From assembly GCF_000312385.1 (NCBI RefSeq), contig NZ_HE997627.1, forward strand, positions 531,292 through 595,291: a DNA stretch of 64,000 bases. Reading direction: 5' to 3'. The notes beneath the pieces are model-generated. The model was not told where the DNA came from, made no database searches, and saw only the letters and a program-made list of their open reading frames with translations. A program made the translations under genes and the position numbers. The DNA is from Tsukamurella sp. 1534. GTDB lineage: Bacteria; Actinomycetota; Actinomycetes; Mycobacteriales; Mycobacteriaceae. This document shows positions 34,428-42,624 of the stretch, piece after piece. The stretch's first letter is position 1. Every line of letters begins with the position of its first letter.

Positions 34428-35183
34428 TTAGACACCTCCCATGAGCAGCACGCCGCCGTCGACGGTGAGCGTCTGGCCGGTCATCCAGCCCGCGTCGTCG
34501 GACAGCAGGAACGCCACGACGGACGCGATGTCCTCGGGGACGCCGAGCCGCTTGAGCGGGTAGTTCGCCGACACCTCCTCCTCGCGCCCCTCGTACAGGG
34601 CGGTGGCGAACTTGGTCTTGACCACCGCGGGCGCCACCGCGTTGATCCGGATGTCCGGGCCCAGCTCGACGGCCAGTTCCTCGGTGAGGTGGATGACCGC
34701 GGACTTGGACACCCCGTAGAAGGCGATGCCCGGCGCGGGCCGGATCCCGGCCACCGATGCGACGTTGACGATGGCGCCGCCGTGCTCCTTCTGCCATGCG
34801 GCGTTGACCTTCTGCACCCAGGAGAGCATGGAGATCACGTTGACCTCCATGATCTTGCGGGCGGCGTCGGCCTTGAGGTCCATGAGCGGGCCGTAGACGG
34901 GGTTGATGCCCGTGTTGTTGACGAAGTAGTCGGCGCCGCCGAAGGTCTCGACGGCCTTGGCGATGACCTCGTCCTGATGGTCGAGGTCGTCGCCGGCGCC
35001 GGCCACGGCGAGCGCCACGTCCGGACCGCCCAGCTCGGCGACCGCGGCGTCGAGCGCCTCCTGCTTGCGCGCGGTGATCACGACCTTGGCGCCGTCCGCG
35101 ACGAGCCGCTGGGCGATGCCGAAGCCGATGCCCCGGCTGGCACCGGTGACGATCGCCGTCTTTCCTTCGAATCGTGTGGTCAT
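34428..35183 (-). CDS. SDR family oxidoreductase, FabG-like
   Basis: A 251-residue SDR with IVTGASRGIGFGIAQRL, Arg in VVITARKQE (NADP preference), NNTGINP (variant of NNAG), catalytic Ser in NVASVAGIR, Tyr-x3-Lys in YGVSKSA, and AGWMTGQTLTVDGG. It shares one base with the thiolase stop (TGATG), so translation is coupled. It is the second gene of the cluster. Confidence 0.9.
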   Translation of the reverse strand: MTTRFEGKTAIVTGASRGIGFGIAQRLVADGAKVVITARKQEALDAAVAELGGPDVALAVAGAGDDLDHQDEVIAKAVETFGGADYFVNNTGINPVYGPLMDLKADAARKIMEVNVISMLSWVQKVNAAWQKEHGGAIVNVASVAGIRPAPGIAFYGVSKSAVIHLTEELAVELGPDIRINAVAPAVVKTKFATALYEGREEEVSANYPLKRLGVPEDIASVVAFLLSDDAGWMTGQTLTVDGGVLLMGGV

Positions 35184-36400
35184 CAGCTGAGCCTTTCAAT
35201 GATCATCGCCATGCCCTGGCCCCCGCCCACGCACATCGTCTCGAGGCCGAACTGCTTGTCGTGCCAGGCGAGGGAGTTGATGAGCGTGCTGGTGATGCGG
35301 GCACCGGTCATGCCGAAGGGGTGGCCGACGGCGATGGCGCCGCCGTTGACGTTGACCCGCTCGGGGTCGATTCCCAGGTCACGGATCGAGGGGACCACCT
35401 GCGCGGCGAACGCCTCGTTGACCTCCATCAGGTCGATGTCGCCGATGGACATGCCCGCACGCGCGAGCGCCTGCTTCGACGCCTCCACGGGGCCGAGGCC
35501 CATGATCTCGGGCGAGAGCCCGGTGACCCCGGTGGACACGATCCGCGCGAGCGGCGTGAGGCCGAGCTCGCGAGCCCTGGTGTCCGACATGACGACCACG
35601 GCCGCGGCCCCGTCGTTGAGGGGGCAGCAGTTGCCGGCGGTGACGGTGCCGTCTGGCCGGAACACGGGCTTGAGCCCGCTCACGGCCTCGTAGGTGACGC
35701 CCGCACGGGGGCCGTCGTCGGTGGAGACGACGGTGCCGTCTGCCAGCGTGACGGGGGTGATGTCCTTCGCCCAGAACCCGGAGGCGACGGCGGCCTCGGC
35801 GCGGTTCTGGCTGCGCACGCCCCACTCGTCCTGGTCCTGCCGGCTGACGTTCTTCACCTGCGCGACGTTCTCGGCGGTCTGGCCCATCGCGATGTACACG
35901 TCGGGGAGGGAACCGGATTCGCGCGGGTCGACCCACGTCCTGCCGCCCTCGGCGAACGAGGCGGTGCGCGCCTCGGCGTCGGCGAACAGCGGGTTCTTGG
36001 TGTCCGGCAGACCGTCGGCGTTGCCCTTGACGTACCGGCTGACGGTCTCGACGCCCCCGGAGAGGAACACGTCGCCCTCGCCGGCCTTGATGGCGTGGAA
36101 GGCCATGCGGGTGGTCTGCAGGCTGGAACTGCAGTAGCGGTTGACGGTGACGCCGGGCAGGTGGTCGAAACCGGCCTCGACGGCGACGGCGCGGGCGATG
36201 TTGAAGCCGGACTCGCCCGCGGGCTGGCCGCAGCCGAACATGATGTCGTCGATGTCGCGCGGATCGAGCTGCGGCACCTGTGCCAGCGCGGCGCGGACCA
36301 TCTGCACCGACAGGTCGTCCGGGCGGACGTCCTTGAGCGATCCCTTACCCGCACGCCCGATCGGCGAACGGGCTGTGGCGACGATGACGGCTTCGGGCAT
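35183..36400 (-). CDS. Acetyl-CoA acetyltransferase (thiolase)
   Basis: A 405-residue thiolase cleaving 3-ketoacyl-CoA with CoA to give acetyl-CoA (or propionyl-CoA) and a shortened acyl-CoA. Nucleophile Cys90 in VNRYCSSSLQT, base His in AVGHPFGMTGAR and second Cys in MCVGGGQGM. ATG 36400 is used because GGAGG precedes it and the operator/promoter region begins just above; a longer open frame runs into that region. It is the first gene of the 20-kb minus-strand cluster. Confidence 0.94.
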   Translation of the reverse strand: MPEAVIVATARSPIGRAGKGSLKDVRPDDLSVQMVRAALAQVPQLDPRDIDDIMFGCGQPAGESGFNIARAVAVEAGFDHLPGVTVNRYCSSSLQTTRMAFHAIKAGEGDVFLSGGVETVSRYVKGNADGLPDTKNPLFADAEARTASFAEGGRTWVDPRESGSLPDVYIAMGQTAENVAQVKNVSRQDQDEWGVRSQNRAEAAVASGFWAKDITPVTLADGTVVSTDDGPRAGVTYEAVSGLKPVFRPDGTVTAGNCCPLNDGAAAVVVMSDTRARELGLTPLARIVSTGVTGLSPEIMGLGPVEASKQALARAGMSIGDIDLMEVNEAFAAQVVPSIRDLGIDPERVNVNGGAIAVGHPFGMTGARITSTLINSLAWHDKQFGLETMCVGGGQGMAMIIERLS

Positions 36401-36434
36401 GTGCGTCCTCCTGAAACAATGGCTACAATCCTGA

Positions 36435-36450
36435 CTAAGCGCTCGCTTAG
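36435..36450. promoter_or_regulatory. TetR-type operator CTAAGCG-CT-CGCTTAG
   Basis: Perfect 7-bp inverted arms separated by two bases, flanked further out by CCTGA (36430-36434) and TCAGG (36454-36458). It lies 35 bases upstream of the thiolase start and 123 bases before the divergent tetR, and matches the site at 23576-23589. Confidence 0.7.
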
Positions 36451-36494
36451 CGATCAGGTAGCCTCCACTGTGCCCCACTGAGAGCGGATCGTCA

Positions 36495-36508
36495 ATCGAG
36501 TGCTCGAT
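36495..36508. promoter_or_regulatory. Second palindrome ATCGAG-TG-CTCGAT in the divergent spacer
   Basis: Perfect 6-bp arms with a 2-base centre, 64 bases upstream of tetR, 45 bases from the TAAGC site. It could be a separate operator or a chance palindrome. Confidence 0.4.
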
Positions 36509-36572
36509 GTGGTTTGCATCACAATAAGCACCTACCGCCGCGTACGGTGGACGAAGCCGAAAAGGACCGCCA

Positions 36573-37178
36573 ATGACCGACGCCGACACGCCGTCCCGTG
36601 CGGACGCGACCCGCGCACGCCTCCTCGCCGCGGCGACGGAGTCCTTCGCGGAGCGGGGTTTTCACGGCACCACCACCCGCGACATCGCGGCCGCCGCCGG
36701 CATGAGCCCGGCCGCGGTCTACGTGCACTACAAGTCGAAAGAACAGTTGCTCTATCAACTTTCGTACACCGGGCATCAACTGATCATCGACCTCATCGAC
36801 TCCGTCGACGATCCCGATCAGTCCCCGGCGGAGCGGCTGCGCGCCGTCCTGTACGCGTTCGCCAGCCATCACGCCGCACAGCACACCAGCGCACGCGTGG
36901 TGAACTACGAGCTCGAGGCGATGACCGAGGAGCACCGCGCCGAGGTGGGCGAGCAGCGCCGCGAGATCACCCGGCGGATCCGGGACATCGTCGACGCCGG
37001 CGTCGCGGACGGCTCGTTCGACACCGACGACCCACGGCTCGCCACCACCGCGGTGCTGTCGAGCGGGATCGACGTGGCGCGCTGGTACCACGACGGGGGC
37101 GACATCACCCCCGAGACCATCGGCACCTACTACGCCGAGCTGGCGCTGCGCACCGTCGGCGCCGCGCTGCGCCCCTGA
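36573..37178 (+). CDS. TetR family regulator of the catabolic cluster
   Basis: A 201-residue repressor with helix-turn-helix TRARLLAAATESFAERGFHGTTTRDIAAAAGMSPAAVYVHYKSKEQLLYQLS (about 12-62) and a C-terminal domain of the TetR_C type seen in fatty-acid and steroid catabolism regulators (VVNYELEAMTEEHRAEVGEQRREI). It is divergent from the thiolase-led operon, with a strong palindrome between them, and is followed at 65 bases by an acyl-CoA dehydrogenase. An acyl-CoA inducer is likely. AAGGA precedes the ATG. Confidence 0.9.
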   Translation: MTDADTPSRADATRARLLAAATESFAERGFHGTTTRDIAAAAGMSPAAVYVHYKSKEQLLYQLSYTGHQLIIDLIDSVDDPDQSPAERLRAVLYAFASHHAAQHTSARVVNYELEAMTEEHRAEVGEQRREITRRIRDIVDAGVADGSFDTDDPRLATTAVLSSGIDVARWYHDGGDITPETIGTYYAELALRTVGAALRP

Positions 37179-37242
37179 CTCCCCCGCACCACCGAGTCCC
37201 GACCCGATCACCGACCCCCATCACCGACGAAGGAGAAACACC

Positions 37243-38400
37243 ATGCGCCGCACCGTCTACACCTCCGATCACGACGCCTTCCGCGAGACCCTCCGGGCGT
37301 TCATCGAATCGGAGGTCGTGCCGCACTACGACGAGTGGTACGAGAAGGGCATCGTGCCCAAGGACTTCTACCTCAAGCTCGGCGAGCTGGGCGTGTTCGG
37401 CATCGAGGTCCCCGAGGAGTACGGCGGGGCGGGCATCGAATCGTTCAAGTACCAGGCCGTGATCAGCGAGGAACTGGCGCGGGCCGGGGTCTCCTTCGGC
37501 GGCTCCAGCGTGCACATCGCGCTATGCCTGCCGTACCTGACGAGCCTCGGCACCGATGAGCAGAAGCAGCGCTGGCTCCCCGGGATGGCAACGGGCGAAA
37601 CGATGTTCGCGATCGCCATGACCGAGCCCGGCACGGGGTCCGACCTGGCGGGCATGAAGACCACCGCCAAGCTCTCCGAGGACGGCAGCCACTACGTGCT
37701 CAACGGCGCGAAGACCTTCATCACCGGCGGCGTCAACGCCGACCGCGTGATCGTGTGCGCGCGCACCGCATCGCAGAAGGAGGACGACCGCCGGTTCGGC
37801 ATCTCCCTGTTCGTCGTCGACACCACGCTCCCCGGGTACGCCGTGGGCCGCAAGCTGGACAAGATCGGCCTGAAGACCTCGGACACCGCCGAGCTCTCGT
37901 TCACCGACGTACAGGTGCCCGCCGAGGACCTCCTCGGCGAGGAGAACAAGGGCTTCTCCTACCTCGGCAACAACCTGCCCCAGGAGCGGCTGTCGATCGC
38001 CGTGGGCGCGTACGCGCAGGCATCCGCCGCGGTGCGGTTCGCCCAGTCCTACACCGGGGACCGCACCATCTTCGGCAAGTCCGTGGCGTCGTTCCAGAAC
38101 ACCAAGTTCGAGCTCGCGGCGTGCAAGGCGAAGGTGGACGCGATGGAGTCCAGCGTGGACCGCGGCCTGGAGCTGCACGATGCGGGCGAGCTCACCGCGG
38201 CGGACGCCGCGTCGCTCAAGCTCTTCTGCACCGAGGCCGCGTCCGACGTGATCGACCGCTGCCTGCAGCTGCACGGAGGGTACGGCTACATCACCGAGTA
38301 CCCGATCGCCCGGCTGTACGCGGACAACCGCGTGAACCGGATCTACGGCGGCACCTCCGAGGTGATGCGCTCCATCATCGCCAAGGACATGGGCCTCTAG
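37243..38400 (+). CDS. Acyl-CoA dehydrogenase
   Basis: A 385-residue canonical ACAD: AMTEPGTGSDLAGMKTTA, VLNGAKTFITGGVNADRVIV, FGKSVASFQNTKFELA, LQLHGGYGYITEYPIARLYADNRVNRIYGGTSEVM with the catalytic Glu in GGTSEVM. All catalytic features are intact, in contrast with the shorter subunit in the minus-strand operon. GGAGAAACACC precedes the ATG. It is in the divergent transcript with tetR, likely part of the same regulon. Confidence 0.94.
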   Translation: MRRTVYTSDHDAFRETLRAFIESEVVPHYDEWYEKGIVPKDFYLKLGELGVFGIEVPEEYGGAGIESFKYQAVISEELARAGVSFGGSSVHIALCLPYLTSLGTDEQKQRWLPGMATGETMFAIAMTEPGTGSDLAGMKTTAKLSEDGSHYVLNGAKTFITGGVNADRVIVCARTASQKEDDRRFGISLFVVDTTLPGYAVGRKLDKIGLKTSDTAELSFTDVQVPAEDLLGEENKGFSYLGNNLPQERLSIAVGAYAQASAAVRFAQSYTGDRTIFGKSVASFQNTKFELAACKAKVDAMESSVDRGLELHDAGELTAADAASLKLFCTEAASDVIDRCLQLHGGYGYITEYPIARLYADNRVNRIYGGTSEVMRSIIAKDMGL

Positions 38401-38468
38401 CCGAACCCCACGCCCCGGGGGCGCCGCTCCCGGTACCCGCGCGCCGCGACCGCTGCCACACTGATCAC

Positions 38469-39245
38469 ATGGATCTGCTGATCACCGCGGTCGCGGTCGC
38501 GGTGTTCTGCGCGGCGGGGTGGAACGTACGGCGCGGCGGTCCGGGCGCCGACCGGACGCTGGCGCTCGCCCGGTACGCCCGCGCATGGTTGCGGGCCTGC
38601 CCGGTGGCCTCACTCATGTGGCTCATCGTGTGCGCCAACGCGATCATGCTGATCGGGCTCCCCGACCGGCTGGCGACCGAGGTGCTCCGGGTGCACAGCA
38701 CCAACCTGGGCCAGTTCGCCGCGCGCCCATTGCAGTCGCTCATCACCTCGGCACTGTGGATCGAGCCGATCGACATCGTGTTCGCGACGCTGATGACGCT
38801 GCTCGTCCTCGGCCCGGCCGAGCGGTGGCTCGGGCACGTCGGAATGCCCGCGGTCTACTTCGCCGGGAGCGCCACGGCGTCGTTGGTCTCGGTGCTGTCC
38901 GCGAACCGGCTCCTGGCCCACGGAGTCATCACCGACGACCTGGATCTGCAGGGCATGGTCGACGTGGGCGTCAGCTACGGGAGCCTGTGCGTTGCCGGCC
39001 TGCTCGTGTACCGGATCCCGCCGTGGAGGTGGCGGATCGCGGCGATGATCGCGCTTCCCGTCCTGGTGAACGTCACGATGCCGTTCTTCGGGCTCTACGC
39101 GACCCTCGGGCACCTGCGCGCCGTGATCCTCGGATACCTGCTGTGGCCCGTGACCCGGATCCCGGCGGTACGCAGGCGGGCCACGACGTGGAGATGGCGC
39201 TTCCGTCCGGCCGAATCGGCGGCGTCGCCGGCGCCGGATAAGTAA
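38469..39245 (+). CDS. Rhomboid-like membrane protein
   Basis: A 258-residue protein with six or seven membrane helices. The block VDVGVSYGSLCVAGLLVY resembles the catalytic TM4 of rhomboids (GxSG is here GVSYG), and the later LGHLRAVILGYLLW resembles TM6 with its His. So a Ser/His dyad may exist, but the canonical GxSG spacing is not kept, and activity is uncertain. ATG 38469 begins with a hydrophobic helix. The frame continues far upstream but without conserved sequence. No partner is obvious. Confidence 0.7.
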   Translation: MDLLITAVAVAVFCAAGWNVRRGGPGADRTLALARYARAWLRACPVASLMWLIVCANAIMLIGLPDRLATEVLRVHSTNLGQFAARPLQSLITSALWIEPIDIVFATLMTLLVLGPAERWLGHVGMPAVYFAGSATASLVSVLSANRLLAHGVITDDLDLQGMVDVGVSYGSLCVAGLLVYRIPPWRWRIAAMIALPVLVNVTMPFFGLYATLGHLRAVILGYLLWPVTRIPAVRRRATTWRWRFRPAESAASPAPDK

Positions 39246-39248
39246 CCT
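39243..39248 (+). promoter_or_regulatory. -10 element TAACCT of a leaderless promoter for the zinc-ribbon gene
   Basis: TAACCT fits TANNNT and is 6 bases before the ATG at 39255. It overlaps the stop of the rhomboid-like gene. Confidence 0.45.
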
Positions 39249-39254
39249 CAGCGC

Positions 39255-39425
39255 ATGGCTACTTTACGATGCCCACTCTGCGGCGGTGAACAGTTCCAGC
39301 GGGAGTCGTCCCGGCAGGACTCCCGCTGGGGGTTCACCAGTCACCGCATGACTCTGATGATCTGCGCGAACTGCCGGTACGTCCTGCACTTCTACGACAA
39401 CCACTCCATCTTCGACTTCGACTGA
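39255..39425 (+). CDS. Small zinc-ribbon protein (56 residues)
   Basis: A short gene starting 9 bases after the rhomboid-like stop. The protein has two CxxC knuckles, LRCPLCGGEQF (Cys6, Cys9) and MICANCRYVLHF (Cys37, Cys40), which should hold one zinc in a rubredoxin-like or zinc-ribbon fold, and an acidic aromatic tail (YDNHSIFDFD). Similar short proteins are widespread and uncharacterised. The leaderless -10 and the balanced codon use (third positions GC-rich) support that it is real. Function unknown. Confidence 0.75.
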   Translation: MATLRCPLCGGEQFQRESSRQDSRWGFTSHRMTLMICANCRYVLHFYDNHSIFDFD

Positions 39426-39456
39426 GCGACACCCGTCGCCGCCCACCGGCCGGTGG

Positions 39457-41703
39457 TCACCAGACGCGGACGCGGTCCTTCGGGTCGAGCCACTCCCCGT
39501 CGCCCGGCCGCACACCGAAGGTGTCGGCGAACGCGTTCACGTTCTTGACCACCTGGTTCGCACGGAACTCGTTGGGCGCGTGCGGGTCGGTGGCCAGGGA
39601 CTGGATCGCGGACGCCTGCCGGGCCTTGTTCCGCCAGATCCGTCCCCAGCTCAGGAACAGCGGCGTCAGGTCCGGTCCGGCCTGTGGGCCGGGGCGCGCG
39701 GATGACGACGCCCCGCCCGCCGCCGACGCCGGTGCCGATCCGCTCGCCGCCGATCCGCTCGCCGGTGTTGCGCCCTCGGTGCCGGCGTCCCGGTTGCTCA
39801 CGGCGATCCGGTAGGCGGCGACGGCGATCGACAGGCCGCCCAGATCGGCGAGGTTCTCCCCCACGGTCAGCCCGCCGTTGACCTTGTTCTCGGGCGGCAG
39901 CCCCGACGGCACCAGCGCGTCGTACTGCGCGATCAGCGCCTTGGTGCGCTTGTCGAACTCGGCCCGGTCCGCGGGCTCCCACCAGTCCTCGAGGTTGCCG
40001 TCCCCGTCGTACTTCGATCCCTGATCGTCGAAGGCGTGGCCGATCTCGTGCCCGATGACGGCGCCGATGCCGCCGTAGTTGACGGCCGCCTGCGCGTCGG
40101 GCGAGAAGAAGGGCGCCTGCAGGATGGCGGCGGGGAACACGATCTCGTTCATCCCGGGGTTGTAGTAGGCGTTCACCGTCTGCGGGGTCATCACCCACTC
40201 GTCCTTGTCGACGGGCTTGCCCAGTTTGGCCAGCTGGTAATCGTTCTCGAACTCCGCCGACGCCCGCACGTTGGCGACGATGGACTTCGAGTCGGTCTCC
40301 AGATCGCCGTAATCGCGCCACTTCTCGGGGTAGCCGATCTTGGTGCGGATCTTCTCCAGCTTCACCGTCGCGGCCCGCCGGGTGGTGGGCGTCATCCAGT
40401 CGAGGTCGGTGAAGCTCGCGCGATAGGCGCTCTTGAGGTTGTTCACCAGTTGCTCGGCCTGCTGCTTGGCCTCGGGCGGGAAGTGCCGGTCCACGTACAG
40501 TTTGCCGAGGGCGTCACCCAGCGCCGTCTCCACCACGCCCACAGCACGCTTCCACCGCTCCGACTGCCTCTCCACCCCGCGCAGCGAGGTCGAGTAGAAC
40601 GCGAAGTCGGCCTCCGCGAAGGGCTTCGAGAGGTACGCGGCGTACGCCCGCACCACCTGGACGCGGGCGTGGTCCTTGAGGGTCGCGAGATCGGTGTCCG
40701 CCCACAGCTTCGCGGCGGCGGTGAGGTAGCTCGGCTGCGCCACCACGACGTTCTTCGCGTCCTCGGCCCTGATCCCGGTGGCGCGGGCCCACCGGTCCCA
40801 GTCGTAGCCCGGGGCCAGTTCGGGCAGCTTCGCCCACGGGAACGGGTTGTAGGTGGCGGTGGCGTCCCTGGACCGCACCCGGTCCCAATGATTCTTGGCC
40901 ACAGCGGTTTCGAACGCCAGTACGCGGGCGGCGATGCCCGGCGGGTCGGTGAGGCCGGCGAGCGAGGCCGTCTTCTCCAGGTACGCGCGGTACTCGTCCC
41001 TCGCCCGCGCGTACTTGGGGTCTCGGTAATAGGCCTCGTCCGGCAGGCCGATCCCCGACTGCAGGAGGTTCAGCGCGTACTTCCCGGAGTCCTTCGGGTC
41101 GGTGTCCACGTAGAGCCCCACCAGACCCGTGACGCCCTGCCGCTGCTGCGCGCCGGTCACGTCGAGCAGAGCGTCCTTGTCCGCCGCCTTGTCGATCGCG
41201 TCGAGGTCCGGCTGGATCGGCTTCGCACCGTCGCCGTCGATCCGGGCCGTGTCCATGAACGAGTCGTAGACGTCCCGGATCTTCGCCTCGTCGCCGCGCG
41301 GACGCGGATCCTTGATCCCCTCGATGAGCTCCTTGATCTGCTCCTGCGCGCGATCGGAGAGCTCGGTGAAGGTGGTGTAGGACGCCTTGTCCGCGGGGAT
41401 CGTGAATCCCTCGGCCCAGCCGCCATTGACGTGCCCGAAGAGGTCGTCCTGCACGCGGATCCCGCGCGCCTCACCCGACAGGTCGGGCCCCGTGAGCGGC
41501 CGGTTCGGGCGGGCGGAGGTCGACGGTCCGCCGGTCGGCGCCGGGACCCCACAGGCCGCGAGCACACCCGCGCCGGCCAGCACGCCGAACCCGGCGAGGA
41601 ACCGTCGGCGGTCGAGGCCGGCGGCCGGGCGGCCGAACGGGCCCCGATCGGGACGAGGAGGGTGGACGGGGCCGGGGGCGGCCGGGTGGTCGTCGTTCCG
41701 CAT
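39457..41703 (-). CDS. M13-family zinc metallopeptidase, Tat-type lipoprotein
   Basis: A 748-residue neprilysin-like peptidase. The N-terminus carries a twin-arginine motif (DRRRFLAGFG) leading to a lipobox LAAC, so it is probably exported by Tat and lipid-anchored. The catalytic centre is intact: HEIGH (His552, His556) and the third ligand Glu616 in ENLADLGG; ending motifs RANQVVKNVNAFADTFG and W complete the family. Between about residues 635 and 675 there is an Ala/Ser/Gly-rich insertion. Start ATG 41703 is chosen; TAGATT lies 5 bases upstream, perhaps a leaderless -10. Confidence 0.92.
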   Translation of the reverse strand: MRNDDHPAAPGPVHPPRPDRGPFGRPAAGLDRRRFLAGFGVLAGAGVLAACGVPAPTGGPSTSARPNRPLTGPDLSGEARGIRVQDDLFGHVNGGWAEGFTIPADKASYTTFTELSDRAQEQIKELIEGIKDPRPRGDEAKIRDVYDSFMDTARIDGDGAKPIQPDLDAIDKAADKDALLDVTGAQQRQGVTGLVGLYVDTDPKDSGKYALNLLQSGIGLPDEAYYRDPKYARARDEYRAYLEKTASLAGLTDPPGIAARVLAFETAVAKNHWDRVRSRDATATYNPFPWAKLPELAPGYDWDRWARATGIRAEDAKNVVVAQPSYLTAAAKLWADTDLATLKDHARVQVVRAYAAYLSKPFAEADFAFYSTSLRGVERQSERWKRAVGVVETALGDALGKLYVDRHFPPEAKQQAEQLVNNLKSAYRASFTDLDWMTPTTRRAATVKLEKIRTKIGYPEKWRDYGDLETDSKSIVANVRASAEFENDYQLAKLGKPVDKDEWVMTPQTVNAYYNPGMNEIVFPAAILQAPFFSPDAQAAVNYGGIGAVIGHEIGHAFDDQGSKYDGDGNLEDWWEPADRAEFDKRTKALIAQYDALVPSGLPPENKVNGGLTVGENLADLGGLSIAVAAYRIAVSNRDAGTEGATPASGSAASGSAPASAAGGASSSARPGPQAGPDLTPLFLSWGRIWRNKARQASAIQSLATDPHAPNEFRANQVVKNVNAFADTFGVRPGDGEWLDPKDRVRVW

Positions 41704-41745
41704 ACCCGAATCTAACCCGAGGTTGCGGTGAAAACGTGACAACCG

Positions 41746-42618
41746 CTAACTACCGGGGTCCGTGTTGGTGGTCTCGCGCGAGGTGACGGCGATGGCGATC
41801 ACGACGAGCGCTATGCCCACCGCCTCCAGCAAGCCCGGTCGCTGGCCCAGCATGACGGCTCCCACGGCGGTCGCGGTGACCGGCAGGAGGGCCAGCAGCA
41901 GCGCGAACCGCGCGCGGCCGATGCGGGCGAGCACCACCTGGTCGAGCACGTACGGCACGACGGAACTGAGCAGGCCCAAGCCGAGGCCCAACACCCAGAC
42001 CTCCCAGTGCCCGAACGCCTCCGGCCGCACGGCCACGCCGAACCCCAGCGCGGGGACGGCCAGGATCGCCGCACCCGCCGCGAGCCCCACCCCGAGTCCC
42101 TCGATGCCGCCGCCCGCGTCCGCGACCCGCTTGCCCAGGACGATGTAACCGGCCCACATCGCCGCCGCGACCAGGGCGCACGCGACGCCGAGCGCACCGT
42201 CGGCCCCGGCGACGCCCCCGACGTTGACCCCGGCCACGCACACCACCCCGATCAGGGCCGCGGCCGCGGCCGCGAGGTCGAGCGCGCAGCGCGAACCGGC
42301 GACCGCCACGGCGATCGGGCCGAGGAACTCGATCGCCACCGCGGTGCCGAGGTCGATGTGCGCGATCGCCTGGTAGAAGGCGATGTTCATGAGCAGCGTC
42401 ACGGTGCCGAACAGCGCGGCGGTGCGCAGGCGCGCCGCCGACCAGTCCGCCCGGCGGGGCCGCAGCGCGATCAGCAGGATCAGCCCCGCCCCCGCGCCGC
42501 GCAGCCACGCGACGGCCGTCGGCGACAGTTGTTCGAACAGGCCCACGCCCAGTGAGGCGCCCACGTACTGGCTGATCGCGCCGACCACGAACATGGCGGG
42601 AATCAGAAGGGGCGGCAC
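41746..42618 (-). CDS. EamA-family exporter, RhtA-like
   Basis: A 290-residue, 10-TM drug/metabolite transporter with two EamA repeats. Signs: PTAVAWLRGAGAGLILL, FYQAIAHIDLGTAVAIEFLGPIAVAV in the first half and SSVVPYVLDQVVLARIGRARFALLLALLPVTATAVGAVMLGQ in the second. This second block is typical of RhtA, which exports threonine and homoserine. GTG 42618 follows TAGGGT by 6 bases (leaderless). The M13 gene begins 42 bases downstream. Confidence 0.88.
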   Translation of the reverse strand: MPPLLIPAMFVVGAISQYVGASLGVGLFEQLSPTAVAWLRGAGAGLILLIALRPRRADWSAARLRTAALFGTVTLLMNIAFYQAIAHIDLGTAVAIEFLGPIAVAVAGSRCALDLAAAAAALIGVVCVAGVNVGGVAGADGALGVACALVAAAMWAGYIVLGKRVADAGGGIEGLGVGLAAGAAILAVPALGFGVAVRPEAFGHWEVWVLGLGLGLLSSVVPYVLDQVVLARIGRARFALLLALLPVTATAVGAVMLGQRPGLLEAVGIALVVIAIAVTSRETTNTDPGS

Positions 42619-42624
42619 GTGTTC

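Noticed and set aside
36435-36450. Reading the cluster as the KstR2 (cholesterol ring) regulon
   Set aside because: The operator resembles but does not equal the KstR2 motif (AAGCAAG-N2-CTTGCTT), and the hallmark genes ipdA, ipdB and echA20 are missing.
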